64,000 bases of DNA from Leisingera sp. ANG-M7 (lineage in GTDB: Bacteria > Pseudomonadota > Alphaproteobacteria > Rhodobacterales > Rhodobacteraceae): contig NZ_JWLI01000016.1 of assembly GCF_000813965.1 (NCBI RefSeq), positions 62,001 to 126,000 on the forward strand. The letters run 5' to 3'. Both the position numbers and the translations under genes were made by a program. The notes beneath the pieces were generated by a model. The model did not search any database. It saw only the letters and a list, made by a program, of their open reading frames with translations, and was not told the DNA's origin. Shown here piece by piece: positions 8,407 to 17,187 of this stretch. Numbering within the stretch: position 1 is the stretch's first letter; each line of letters begins with the position of its first letter.

Positions 8407-9219
8407 TCAGGGCTTCAGGCGGTAGCCGGTGCGCAGCATGGCCCAGGCCAGCAGGCAGACGGCAAAGGTGGCGCCGCTGCACACCGCCAGCCCCAGCAAG
8501 GGCGGGCTGTCGGAGGTGCCGATCACCCCGAATCGCACCCCGTCGATCAGATAGAACACCGGGTTCAGATGCGAGATCACCTTCAGCACCGGCGGCAGCG
8601 CCTCCACTGAATAAAACGTGCCGGACAGGAACGCCAAAGGAGTCACGATGAAGTTGGTGATCGCCGCCATCTGGTCGAACTTGTCGGCGAACACGCCGGC
8701 GACGATGCCCAGGCCGCCCAGGAAGGCCGCGCCCAGCACAATGAACACCAGCGCCACCAGCGGATGCGCGGGCACGATCTGCAGCACCGCCATCAGCCCC
8801 AGCCCGATGCCCAGCGCCACCAGCGTGCCGCGCGCCACCGCGCCGGCCAGATAGCCCAGCAGGATCTCCAGCCCCGACAGAGGCGGCATCAGCGTGTCGA
8901 CGATATTGCCCTGCACCTTGGCAATAACGATGGAGGATGAGGTGTTTGCAAAGGCATTCTGGATCACCGTCATCATCATGATACCCGGTGCCAGGAATGT
9001 CAGGAACGGCACCCCCATCACATCACCGCGTTTGGGGCCGATGGCAATGTTGAAGATCATCAGGAACAGCGCCGCGGTCACCAGCGGCGCCAGCAGGGTC
9101 TGGGTCCAGACCGCCAGGAACCGTTTCACCTCGCGCCAGGCCAGCGCCTTGAGCCCCAGCCAGTTCACCCGCCCGAAACGGCGCGCGCCCAATTCCACCT
9201 GATAGCCCTGCTCTGCCAT
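8407..9219 (-). CDS. ABC-2 type transporter permease
   Basis: A 270-residue integral membrane permease with six hydrophobic spans. It has an N-terminal cytoplasmic segment (LKALAWREVKRFL) and the conserved GIMMMTVIQNAFANTSSS and FYSVEALP stretches of YadH/DrrB-like ABC-2 permeases. The start is set at MAEQGYQV because GGGGGC lies just upstream; an upstream in-frame ATG at 9252 is weaker. The matching ATP-binding subunit is not adjacent on either side, so it must lie elsewhere or be shared. The exported substrate is unknown. Confidence 0.88.
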   Translation of the reverse strand: MAEQGYQVELGARRFGRVNWLGLKALAWREVKRFLAVWTQTLLAPLVTAALFLMIFNIAIGPKRGDVMGVPFLTFLAPGIMMMTVIQNAFANTSSSIVIAKVQGNIVDTLMPPLSGLEILLGYLAGAVARGTLVALGIGLGLMAVLQIVPAHPLVALVFIVLGAAFLGGLGIVAGVFADKFDQMAAITNFIVTPLAFLSGTFYSVEALPPVLKVISHLNPVFYLIDGVRFGVIGTSDSPPLLGLAVCSGATFAVCLLAWAMLRTGYRLKP

Positions 9220-9281
9220 GCTGCCCCCTGCATTTCGCTGCCCGGACTGCATAACGGCTGTGCCAATAGGCGCAAGATGCC

Positions 9282-9309
9282 TTGTAACTCCGCCCGCAGT
9301 GATTAGAAT
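9282..9309 (+). promoter_or_regulatory. Putative sigma-70 promoter of gcrA
   Basis: TTGTAA (9282-9287) and TAGAAT (9304-9309) are separated by 16 bp, 71 bp upstream of the gcrA start codon. Matches to -35 and -10 consensus are moderate. Confidence 0.45.
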
Positions 9310-9380
9310 AGGGCGATCACACGGAATATGATGGCGGCCGCAGAACCCCTGGGGCCGCTATTAGCTTGGAAAGGCAACAG

Positions 9381-9977
9381 ATGTCCTGGACAGACGAGCG
9401 CGTCGAACTGCTCAAGAAAATGTGGGGCGAGGGCCAGTCGGCCAGCCAGATCGCCAAGGAACTGGGCGGCGTCACCCGCAACGCCGTCATTGGCAAGGTG
9501 CACCGCCTCGGCCTGTCCAACCGCAACAGCGGCGGATCCAAGGCGGCTGAGCCGAAGGAAAAGCCGGCAGCAGCCCCCGCGGCAGCAACGCCGAAACCTG
9601 CCGCCGCAGCCAAGCCCAAGCCGCAGCCCAAGACCGAACCAGCGCGCCCGGCAGCCGCCCAGCCTGCGGCAGACGCAAAACCGGCAACGCCTGCGCGCCG
9701 CCAGATCATCCCTGCCGGCCAGCCGCTGCCGCCGCAGCCCTCGGCCAATGAAATCAGCCCCGAGGCGCTGGCCAAGGTGAACGAGGTCGAGAAAAAGGCC
9801 AAGAAGCTGGGCCTGATGGAACTGACCGAGCGCACCTGCAAATGGCCGGTCGGCGACCCCGCAACTGAGGACTTCTGGTTCTGCGGCCTGCCCTCCCAGC
9901 AGGGCAAACCCTATTGCGAGGCGCATGTGGGCGTGGCGTTCCAGCCGATGTCCTCGCGCCGCGACCGCCGCCGCTGA
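9381..9977 (+). CDS. gcrA: GcrA cell-cycle regulator
   Basis: A 198-residue GcrA-family transcription factor. The N terminus MSWTDERVELLKKMWGEG and the following QIAKELGGVTRNAVIGKVHR are the conserved DNA-binding helices (about residues 1-50). An Ala/Pro/Lys-rich linker follows. The C-terminal CKWPVGDP...FWFCGLP...PYCEAH module, with three Cys and a His, is the part known to contact sigma-70. In alphaproteobacteria GcrA activates genes in concert with CcrM methylation at GAnTC. AAAGG six bases upstream supports the chosen ATG over one five codons earlier. It is monocistronic, with its own promoter-like site and terminator. Confidence 0.96.
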   Translation: MSWTDERVELLKKMWGEGQSASQIAKELGGVTRNAVIGKVHRLGLSNRNSGGSKAAEPKEKPAAAPAAATPKPAAAAKPKPQPKTEPARPAAAQPAADAKPATPARRQIIPAGQPLPPQPSANEISPEALAKVNEVEKKAKKLGLMELTERTCKWPVGDPATEDFWFCGLPSQQGKPYCEAHVGVAFQPMSSRRDRRR

Positions 9978-9998
9978 CCGGCGCCGATCAGAGAATTC

Positions 9999-10030
9999 AA
10001 AGCCCCGGCATTGCGTCCGGGGCTTTTTTT
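9999..10030 (+). terminator. Terminator after gcrA
   Basis: AAGCCCCGG (10000-10008) pairs with CCGGGGCTT (10017-10025) around an 8-nt loop and is followed by a run of T, 22 bp after the gcrA stop. Confidence 0.9.
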
Positions 10031-10860
10031 GTGTTGCCTGCCTTTTGGCAATTGAGGCCGTGTGGCAGAATGCGTTCCCCATAAGCTACCGCATCTGGCG
10101 GTTAACTTTCGCGGCATAGCCCAATCATCAAACTGTGTCCGGTCTGCACAATGGATCAGACATTCCGGGTATTGAACTGAGTGACATCTCTGCGGGCCTC
10201 TGCCACCGCTGCCTGTCCGTGTGCTTGCTGATACAGCATCCGCTCGCAGGTCCGGCGCACTCACCGCTGCCTTACAGCCAATGCTGCGATAGCAGTCATT
10301 CAAGAACTGTCCGAAGCACGGCCGTGAAGCCGCTCTTTCGCTGCAGCCGTTTCGGCCGTCGAGGAGCTGGCAATCCGGGTTGCTGCGGCTTGAGTTATCG
10401 TTTTGGTGAAGGGCCCCACTCCCGCATAACGGGACTACCGCTAGCATGATGGACTTTCCACCGGTGCAACTTTGGTCAGCGGAAACAGACGGTTTTCGTG
10501 CAGACCTTTCACCTTTTCCAGGCCGGACAAACGGGATGCCGGAACAGTAATTTCCGGCATGTGTTTCCAGCACGCAAACCAACTCAGCTATGTTGGCTTA
10601 CTACAAGTTCCTCACTTCGGATCGCCTGATCGCGGCGGTTCCAGTCCCTTTCAAACCCGGCTTTTGTTGCGCCCCGGCTTGCTTTCTTAGGTGTGCAACT
10701 GAGCCGGTTTAGCCTGCCGCCTCCTCCACCGAGCAAAGCAACTGAAAACGACGAAACACAACCTGAAATTGCCTCCTGTTGACCCCTTGTTAACCGACTC
10801 AAAGCTACACCCTTCAAAAGCAAAGAAAATTTTTCAGCACAATTTCAGAAAAGGCAGAAC
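10031..10860. other. 830-bp region without a convincing gene
   Basis: Open frames on both strands lack protein-like composition and ribosome sites. The only clear structure is a perfect 9-bp hairpin, ATGCCGGAA (10536-10544) with TTCCGGCAT (10552-10560), loop 7 nt. The last 100 bp before the glycosyltransferase gene are AT-richer and end in AAAAGGCAGAAC, a ribosome site. It may be decayed sequence at the edge of an acquired glycan cluster. Confidence 0.5.
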
Positions 10861-11730
10861 ATGAAGGTTTGCATTCTGATCCCCACGTACAAGCGCCACG
10901 CGAGCCTTCTTCGCCTGCTGCACCAGATCGGAGAATACAGGTCTACCTACCAAGGGGATCTTTCTTTCGATATCTGCGTAACCGACAGCGACCCCGGCAA
11001 CCCGCAACGCCATGAGATCGAGGCGCTGTGCGACAGCTATCTGGTGAACCCCGGAGATGGCTTCGACAGCAACATGTACTCAGCCTTCGAGCGTGTCAGC
11101 CAGACCTGCGACTTCGTGCTGTCGATCAGCGACGATGACCTTTTTGCAAAAGGGTTTGCGCATCCCTTCGATCTACTTGAGATTGCAGTCCGCCAGAACC
11201 AGGACGCCGTTTTGTTCGATCACTTCGAACTGCGATCCGAGGCTGCTCCCAAAGACTACAAACTGAAGGAAGGACCATACAACAGAGTGTCTTTCCTTGA
11301 GCCGGACAGCCCCAATTTTCACAAGGCTATGCTGTTTTACATCCCGCGGCACGCGGGGCTGTTCTACAAGTCATCGCATCTGCAAAAGATCCACGGCAAG
11401 CTGGAAGGGTTCATCGGCAGCCTGCATCTGTATGCAGTGCCGTTTCACCTGGCCTGGCAAAAGGGAACCGCGCACTACTTTGGCTACCCGCTGGTGTATT
11501 TCAACGCGGATGAAAAAGAGGATGGGGCCTGGGCCAGGCACCGGGCGGTTTTTGACGGCCTCGTGCAGTATTTCGGGGCCTGCAAACACATTATGCCCTC
11601 AGCGCGCTACGAGGCCATGAAACCTGGCTTCATGCGTTTGTACCTGGGCGACAACAGCGTGATGCGCGCGTCCATCAAGGGGCAACTCCCCTCGGAAACA
11701 GAAGTAATGGCCGCGCTCGCAGACACCTAG
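10861..11730 (+). CDS. Glycosyltransferase, GT2-like
   Basis: A 289-residue GT-A fold protein. The N terminus MKVCILIPTYKRHASLLRLL is typical of family-2 transferases. DSDP near residue 41 and ISDDDLF near residue 94 (a DxD-type metal and nucleotide-sugar site) follow in the expected order. The C-terminal half has no recognised motif. It should transfer a sugar, plausibly the dideoxyhexose made by the following genes, onto a surface glycan at the inner membrane. A clear AAGG ribosome site lies nine bases upstream. It opens the cluster, 80 bp before rfbH. Confidence 0.85.
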   Translation: MKVCILIPTYKRHASLLRLLHQIGEYRSTYQGDLSFDICVTDSDPGNPQRHEIEALCDSYLVNPGDGFDSNMYSAFERVSQTCDFVLSISDDDLFAKGFAHPFDLLEIAVRQNQDAVLFDHFELRSEAAPKDYKLKEGPYNRVSFLEPDSPNFHKAMLFYIPRHAGLFYKSSHLQKIHGKLEGFIGSLHLYAVPFHLAWQKGTAHYFGYPLVYFNADEKEDGAWARHRAVFDGLVQYFGACKHIMPSARYEAMKPGFMRLYLGDNSVMRASIKGQLPSETEVMAALADT

Positions 11731-11810
11731 GAACAGCCCGCCGCAGCGAACCTAAGGCTGAGCCGGAGAAAGAACAGGCCCCTGCCCCCGAAATTAACAA
11801 CCAAGAGATC

Positions 11811-13175
11811 ATGAGCATGGAACGAGAGCAGCCATCCCGAGAAGAGATTGTAACTGCCGCGCACAAGTTCTTTGAACAGCAGCCGAAACCCGCCTTTGTG
11901 CCGGGAGAGACCTACCTTCCCCCCTCCGGCAAGGTCATGGATGGGGACGACTGCGCCAGCCTTGTGGATGCCGCGCTGGACATGTGGCTGACCGCGGGCC
12001 GCTATGCGGCTGATTTCGAGAAGCAGCTGGCGCAAGTGTTCGGAACCAAGCTCTCCAAGCTGACGGTGTCGGGGTCCGCCGCAAACCTGCTGGCGTTCAC
12101 AACGCTCACGTCCTGGAAGCTGGGCAAGGCGCGGATTGAACCTGGGTCCGAGATCATCACCGTTGCGGCGGGCTTTCCCACAACCGTTGCGCCGATCCTG
12201 CAGAACGGCTGCATTCCGGTCTACGTCGATGTGGACCTGGCGACCCATAACGTGAACGTTGACCTGATCGAGGCCGCCATCAGCAGCAAGACCCGCGCGA
12301 TCATGATCGCGCACAGCCTGGGAAATCCCTTTGACGTTGTGCGGATCGCCGAAATCTGCCGTGCGCATGGGCTGTATCTGATTGAGGACTGCTGCGATGC
12401 ATTCGGCGCCACGGTCACAACATCCGATGGCTCGGCACGGGGCGTCGGCACTTTTGGCGATGTGGCCACGCTCAGCTTCTATCCGGCACATCACATCACG
12501 ATGGGCGAAGGCGGTGCAATCTTGACCAGCAGCATGCGCCTGGCGCGGATCTGCGAAAGCTTCCGGGACTGGGGACGCGACTGCTACTGCGCGCCGGGAA
12601 CCGACAACACTTGCGGCAAACGGTTCGATTGGCAGCTTGGCGACCTGCCGCAAGGCTACGACCATAAATACACCTACAGCCATATCGGCTATAACCTGAA
12701 GGTCTCCGACATGCAGGCTGCGGTTGGCCTGAGCCAGCTCCGGAAACTGGACCGTTTCATTGCGGCCCGGCGGGCGAATTTTGATGGGCTGGTGCAACGG
12801 GTCAGGGCAGCCGGCCTTGAAGAATACTATCACCTGCCGGAACCGACGCCGGGCACCAACCCCTCATGGTTCGGCTTTCTGCTGACCATCCGGGATGGCG
12901 TTCCGCTTAGCCGCCGCGACGTGACGGCCGCGCTTGAAGACAAAAAAGTCGGCACCCGGCTGCTGTTCGCCGGCAACCTGATCCGCCAGCCGGCCTTTGC
13001 CCGCGCGCCTTACCGCGTCGCCGGATCCCTTGATGTAACGGACAAGCTGATGAACGACGCCTTCTGGATCGGGGTCTGGCCCGGCCTTGGCGCCGAGCAG
13101 CTGGATTACATGGTCGACACGCTTGCTGAGGTGACCCGCACCCAGCTGATTGGCGGAAAGGCAGCTGCGCAATGA
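11811..13175 (+). CDS. rfbH: CDP-4-keto-6-deoxyglucose 3-dehydrase (RfbH/DdhC)
   Basis: A 454-residue DegT/AHBA-like enzyme. It has the hallmark of the PMP- and [2Fe-2S]-dependent dehydrases: the PLP-binding Lys is replaced by His in FYPAHHITMGEGG. The cluster cysteines are present as DCYCAPGTDNTC (C-x1-C-x7-C), with a further Cys pair upstream in IEDCCDAFG. The enzyme removes the 3-hydroxyl from CDP-4-keto-6-deoxy-D-glucose as the first step of 3,6-dideoxyhexose formation. It needs a reductase (RfbI/DdhD type), which is not next to it. Its stop overlaps the rfbF start by ATGA. Confidence 0.94.
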   Translation: MSMEREQPSREEIVTAAHKFFEQQPKPAFVPGETYLPPSGKVMDGDDCASLVDAALDMWLTAGRYAADFEKQLAQVFGTKLSKLTVSGSAANLLAFTTLTSWKLGKARIEPGSEIITVAAGFPTTVAPILQNGCIPVYVDVDLATHNVNVDLIEAAISSKTRAIMIAHSLGNPFDVVRIAEICRAHGLYLIEDCCDAFGATVTTSDGSARGVGTFGDVATLSFYPAHHITMGEGGAILTSSMRLARICESFRDWGRDCYCAPGTDNTCGKRFDWQLGDLPQGYDHKYTYSHIGYNLKVSDMQAAVGLSQLRKLDRFIAARRANFDGLVQRVRAAGLEEYYHLPEPTPGTNPSWFGFLLTIRDGVPLSRRDVTAALEDKKVGTRLLFAGNLIRQPAFARAPYRVAGSLDVTDKLMNDAFWIGVWPGLGAEQLDYMVDTLAEVTRTQLIGGKAAAQ

Positions 13176-14002
13176 AAGCCGTGATCCTGGCAGGCGGCCT
13201 CGGCACCCGACTGGCCGAAGAGACCAGCCTCAAGCCCAAGCCCATGGTCGAGATCGGCGGCCGCCCGATCCTGTGGCACATCATGAAGATGTACACCGCC
13301 CATGGCATCACGGATTTCGTCATCTGCCTGGGCTACAAAGGCTACCTGATCAAGGAGTTCTTTGCCAACTACGCCCTGCAAATGTCAGACGTGACCTTGG
13401 ACATGGCGCGCGGCTCCGTCGAGGTGCACCGTGCCAGCGCCGAACCCTGGCGGATCAGCCTGATCGATACGGGTGAGGAAACCATGACCGGCGGCAGGCT
13501 CAGACGGGTGCGCCACTTGCTCGACGACACTTTTTGCATGACCTACGGGGACGGAGTCGGCGATATCGACATCTCCAGCCTGGTAGCTTTTCACAAATCC
13601 CACGACAAAATGGCCACCGTGACCGCTGTGGCGCCACCGGGCCGCTTCGGCCTCCTGGAACTGAGCGACCGGTCGGTGACTGGGTTTGTCGAAAAGCCGC
13701 GGGGCGAAGGCGGCCGTATCAACGGCGGGTTCTTCGTTCTGGAGCCCGAAGCCCTGGATACCATCGGCGGCGACAGCGACATGTGGGAAGACGCGCCAAT
13801 GCGGCGGCTGGTTTCAGCCGGCGAAATGGCGGCCTACCACCACGACGGGTTCTGGCAGCCGATGGACACCCTCCGCGACAAGGTCGCGCTCGAAACCCTG
13901 TGGAAAGAGGGCCGCGCACCCTGGAAACTTTGGGAGGGAGCCCAGGTCCAGCCCTCCGCTCCCCGGCAGCACTTACCGCAATCCTGGAAAGGGCTTCACT
14001 GA
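13172..14002 (+). CDS. rfbF: Glucose-1-phosphate cytidylyltransferase
   Basis: A 276-residue nucleotidyltransferase that makes CDP-glucose from glucose-1-phosphate and CTP. The signature MKAVILAGGLGTRL opens the protein, followed by KPKPMVEIGGRPILWH and the metal-site Asp in CMTYGDGVGD. The conserved family ends near the APWKLW segment; about twenty further residues run to the stop and look unrelated, a small C-terminal extension. ATGA coupling to rfbH and a TGATG junction with rfbG indicate a single operon. Confidence 0.95.
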   Translation: MKAVILAGGLGTRLAEETSLKPKPMVEIGGRPILWHIMKMYTAHGITDFVICLGYKGYLIKEFFANYALQMSDVTLDMARGSVEVHRASAEPWRISLIDTGEETMTGGRLRRVRHLLDDTFCMTYGDGVGDIDISSLVAFHKSHDKMATVTAVAPPGRFGLLELSDRSVTGFVEKPRGEGGRINGGFFVLEPEALDTIGGDSDMWEDAPMRRLVSAGEMAAYHHDGFWQPMDTLRDKVALETLWKEGRAPWKLWEGAQVQPSAPRQHLPQSWKGLH

Positions 14003-15105
14003 TGCAAGGCATATCCTCCGGTTTCTGGCGCAACCGCCGTGTTTTTGTGACCGGCCACACAGGTTTCAAGGGCAGCTGGCTCTCATCCTGGCTGCTGGAC
14101 CTTGGCGCAAACCTGCGCGGTTTTGCGCTGCCGCCCGCAACCGAAGGGCTGCCTGCAGGAACGGCGAGCCTCTTTGATGAACTGGACCTGGCGTCACGGA
14201 TGGATCACATCTGCGGCGACACACGCGACGAGGCCGCGCTGCGTGCGGCCATCGAAGCGTTCCGCCCGGAAGTTATGCTGCACCTGGCAGCACAGCCCAT
14301 CGTCCGCAAATCTTATGCTGACCCGGTTGGCACTTATTCAACCAATGTCATGGGCACCGTGCATGTGCTGAATATATGCCGAGATCTGCCTGGTCTGCGC
14401 AGCATCGTCGTTGTCAGCAGTGACAAATGCTATGAAAACCGTGAACAGGTCTGGGGCTACCGCGAAACCGACCAGATGGGCGGACATGACCCGTACTCCA
14501 GCTCCAAGGGCTGCACGGAGCTTGTTACGGACGCGTTCAGGTCGTCTTATTTTCCGCCTGACCAGCATTCCAGCCACGGCGTGAGCCTGGCGAGCGCCCG
14601 TGCCGGCAATGTCATCGGCGGCGGCGACTGGAGTGTGGACCGCCTGATACCCGACGCCGTGCGTGCGCTGCGCGGAGGGCGGCAACTGGACATCCGCTGC
14701 CCGCAGGCAACCCGGCCATGGCAGCATGTTCTGGAACCTCTTTCCGGCTATCTCCTGCTTGCCGAAACAGGGGCAACAGACCCCGGTAAGGCCGCACAGG
14801 GATGGAATTTCGGCCCGGATGCCGGTTCCACCAGAACAGTCGCGGAGACCGTCGATGCACTTGCCGAAGGTCTCGGCCATGAACTTTCCTGGAGTTCACA
14901 ACGCTGCCACGGCGGCCTGCACGAGGCGGGCTTGCTGGCTTTGGACTGCACAAAGGCCAGGCACTTGCTGGGCTGGCGGCCGAAGCTGGCGTGGCGGGAC
15001 ATGATCGGGATGACAGCAGCGTGGTACAAATCACCGGATTTGCAAGCGCGCAACGATCTCGTCCGCTCCCAGATCTCCAGCTATACCGCAAAGGCGGACG
15101 AATGA
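14002..15105 (+). CDS. rfbG: CDP-glucose 4,6-dehydratase
   Basis: A 367-residue extended SDR that converts CDP-glucose to CDP-4-keto-6-deoxyglucose. The NAD motif is in VFVTGHTGFKGSW (about residues 15-27), the HLAAQPIVRKSY segment is characteristic of the enzyme, and the catalytic YxxxK is in DPYSSSKGCTE. The start codon shares one base with the rfbF stop (TGATG). The stop overlaps the next start by ATGA. Length and motifs match RfbG/AscB/DdhB. Confidence 0.95.
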   Translation: MQGISSGFWRNRRVFVTGHTGFKGSWLSSWLLDLGANLRGFALPPATEGLPAGTASLFDELDLASRMDHICGDTRDEAALRAAIEAFRPEVMLHLAAQPIVRKSYADPVGTYSTNVMGTVHVLNICRDLPGLRSIVVVSSDKCYENREQVWGYRETDQMGGHDPYSSSKGCTELVTDAFRSSYFPPDQHSSHGVSLASARAGNVIGGGDWSVDRLIPDAVRALRGGRQLDIRCPQATRPWQHVLEPLSGYLLLAETGATDPGKAAQGWNFGPDAGSTRTVAETVDALAEGLGHELSWSSQRCHGGLHEAGLLALDCTKARHLLGWRPKLAWRDMIGMTAAWYKSPDLQARNDLVRSQISSYTAKADE

Positions 15106-16043
15106 ACTTCTCCAGCAGCCGTGTGTTTTTGACAGGGGCAATCGGCTTCCTCGGGCAACACGTCAAGACCGCCCTAATCGAAGCCGGAAAAGAGGTCGGA
15201 TGCCTGGTTCGCCCAGGACGCAAAGGCCCGGCATCAAAGAACGTGTCCTGGCTCGAAAGCCCGACAGAAACGGAGGCCATTGTCGAAACCGTCCGCGGCT
15301 TTGCACCAGACCTGATCCTTCACTGCGGCGGCCGCGTTTTAACTGAACACTTGGCGAGCGACGTCGATGATCTGGTTCAGAGCAATCTGCTTCTGACAAC
15401 CGCGCTATGCGAAGCGGGGCATCTATGCGGCGGATTGCGCATCGTGAACCTTGGCACATGCCTTGAGCATGGCGAGTCCGGAAGGCTGAGCCCGAACAGC
15501 CTCTATGCCGCAACCAAGGTCGCGGCAGCCTCGATCATCTCTTACTACTGCGAACAGAACCATGCCGCCGCCATCACGCTGAAGGCGCCAGTGATCTATG
15601 GCCCGGGCGAGAACCGGCCCAGGCTTGTCCGGCTGCTGATTGACGCCGCAATCAGCGGCCAGGCAATAGATCTGTCACCGGGGGAGCAGGAGTTGGATGT
15701 CCTTCATGTCAGGGATGCCGTTGCTGCTGTCATGCTCGCCGCGCAGAAAGTTGCAAAACCTGAAGCAGCCGGCCGCCACCGCATATGCCAGGTCACATCC
15801 GGACAAACCATCACGCCAAGGCTTCTTGCCCGGGAAATCGAAAACCTGTCAGGAAGGAAAGTCCCGGCAAACTGGGGCGCCCGCCCCTACAAATCTGGTG
15901 AGCGGATGAAACACTGGACCGGCAGTCAGCAACTTGAAGGCTGGTCCCCGCAGGTCGATTTGCAGACCGGATTGGCTGAGCTTCTGGAGAGTTCATGTCT
16001 CCGATCTGATTGCAAGCAGCGTGCAAGGAGATTTGCCCTTTGA
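15102..16043 (+). CDS. NAD(P)-dependent epimerase/reductase, probable final step of CDP-dideoxyhexose synthesis
   Basis: A 313-residue extended SDR with the cofactor motif VFLTGAIGFLG at the N terminus, GTCLEHGE at the active-site Ser/Thr position and YAATK as YxxxK. VIYGPGENRPRLV and LDVLHVRDAV are typical of nucleotide-sugar SDRs. By position after rfbH-F-G it would reduce the 3,6-dideoxy-4-keto sugar to CDP-paratose or CDP-abequose, the role of RfbS/RfbJ. Which epimer is formed cannot be read from the sequence, and a later tailoring role is possible. Translationally coupled to rfbG. Confidence 0.8.
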   Translation: MNFSSSRVFLTGAIGFLGQHVKTALIEAGKEVGCLVRPGRKGPASKNVSWLESPTETEAIVETVRGFAPDLILHCGGRVLTEHLASDVDDLVQSNLLLTTALCEAGHLCGGLRIVNLGTCLEHGESGRLSPNSLYAATKVAAASIISYYCEQNHAAAITLKAPVIYGPGENRPRLVRLLIDAAISGQAIDLSPGEQELDVLHVRDAVAAVMLAAQKVAKPEAAGRHRICQVTSGQTITPRLLAREIENLSGRKVPANWGARPYKSGERMKHWTGSQQLEGWSPQVDLQTGLAELLESSCLRSDCKQRARRFAL

Positions 16044-16396
16044 TGCAAGTTTGCGCTTCGCGCGAACGACCGGCGGTTCAGCACTGCACGCAGTACCCGG
16101 TTTCCCCTGCCCTTACCGACGAGCAATATCCCCAAAAGTGGAAAGCGGACTTGGGACGTTTGCGGACTGAAACTCCGGCAGTCATTGCCGCGCAATGCTT
16201 CAACAGCAGCAGCACTCTTGTCTTCTATGCGGCGAAAGATACTCGGCGGTGCAGTGCACTGGTGCCCCGCCTGCGCACGCAGAAAAACTCATCACTTCCG
16301 TTGCACACTCTCTGCCTTCGATCGCTGCAGATTGGCGCAACGGCTGCTTTGGGTTGGGTTTGCAGGCAAAACCCTCGCCTTGCCTGCATGCTCAGA
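16044..16396. other. 353-bp intergenic region, convergent
   Basis: This stretch lies between the stops of the sugar epimerase gene and the YHS gene. No ribosome site, tRNA-like fold or strong terminator hairpin was found. Frames crossing it on the plus strand continue antisense into the YHS gene and are not credible. Confidence 0.5.
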
Positions 16397-16915
16397 TCAG
16401 TTCGCCACCGGGCCCTCAGACGTGAACTTGGGGATCACGCTGTCAGACGCTGCCTTCGGCTCGATGCCCGGCCAGTTGCCTTCGGCCAGGTTGATGTTGC
16501 CAGGGATGTCTTCTTCCCAGAAGCCAACCACCACATCGGTGATGTTCAGATAGAGCTTGTCATCGACGATGCGCCACAGGTTCGGGTTGGCCGGCACCTT
16601 GCCGCCCTTGGAGACGCCATAGGCGCAGTGGCCGTCATACTGCGGCGCGTAATAGTCCGGGTTGGCGGCGAATTTATCGCGGTTCTCTGCCGAGGAAAAC
16701 GCCCAGGTGGCGCCATTGTAGTCAGCGGTGAATTCCGTGCTGCCGCGCACCGGCGCGGTCTGCGGGGTGCCGACCGGGTTCATCTCAAGGCTGCGGTAGG
16801 CCACCACGTCGTAGCCGGACACCGCATAACCGGTGCCATCGACATACTGCTCCCCGGCAAAGGCCGGCAGGGCAAAGGACAGCGCTGCCGCAGCAGCAAA
16901 TGCAAGACGCTTCAT
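16397..16915 (-). CDS. YHS domain-containing exported protein
   Basis: A 172-residue protein with a Sec signal peptide, MKRLAFAAAAALSFALPAFA, with likely cleavage before GEQYVDG. The mature part carries a YHS domain: GYDVVAYRS, then FSSAENRDKFAANPDYYAPQ and the invariant GHCAYGVSKG. The YHS fold is linked with metal handling, but this periplasmic class has no proven function. The start is fixed by the signal peptide and AAAGGG upstream; an open frame continues 99 codons further but is not protein-like. Monocistronic. Confidence 0.9.
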   Translation of the reverse strand: MKRLAFAAAAALSFALPAFAGEQYVDGTGYAVSGYDVVAYRSLEMNPVGTPQTAPVRGSTEFTADYNGATWAFSSAENRDKFAANPDYYAPQYDGHCAYGVSKGGKVPANPNLWRIVDDKLYLNITDVVVGFWEEDIPGNINLAEGNWPGIEPKAASDSVIPKFTSEGPVAN

Positions 16916-17187
16916 GAAATCATCCCTTTCATCGGTGATCGCTTTAACTTGGGCACCGGTCCAACGCACCGGCCTTGGCACTGACATTACCGCGGCGGCG
17001 GCAAATGCGAAGGGGGGCTCACGGCTCTGTGTCCGGGGACGAGAGGATGTGAGCAGATTGTAAAATTTCCGCGCGCAGACCTTCCAGTCATTGGAATTTC
17101 CGGAACACCCCTTATCTCTGCCAAAGCTGATCGCCGCAGCGCGAGCGATTGAGACGCAACAGGAAACAATCAGAGCAAGGCCGACAG

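Noticed and set aside
10135-10582. Open frames on both strands in the gap after gcrA
   Set aside because: Cys/Ser/Arg-rich composition, no ribosome site, no recognised domain.
10637-10660. GGTTCCAGTCCC, which recalls a tRNA T-loop
   Set aside because: No acceptor, anticodon or D stem could be matched around it, so it is not called a tRNA.
13534-14001. Upstream extension of rfbG inside rfbF
   Set aside because: The TGATG junction and the family N terminus point to a start at 14002; the extension is the rfbF gene in another frame.
16010-16984. Plus-strand frame across the intergenic gap into the YHS gene
   Set aside because: The YHS gene on the minus strand has a signal peptide and the YHS motif; this frame has neither a ribosome site nor a domain.
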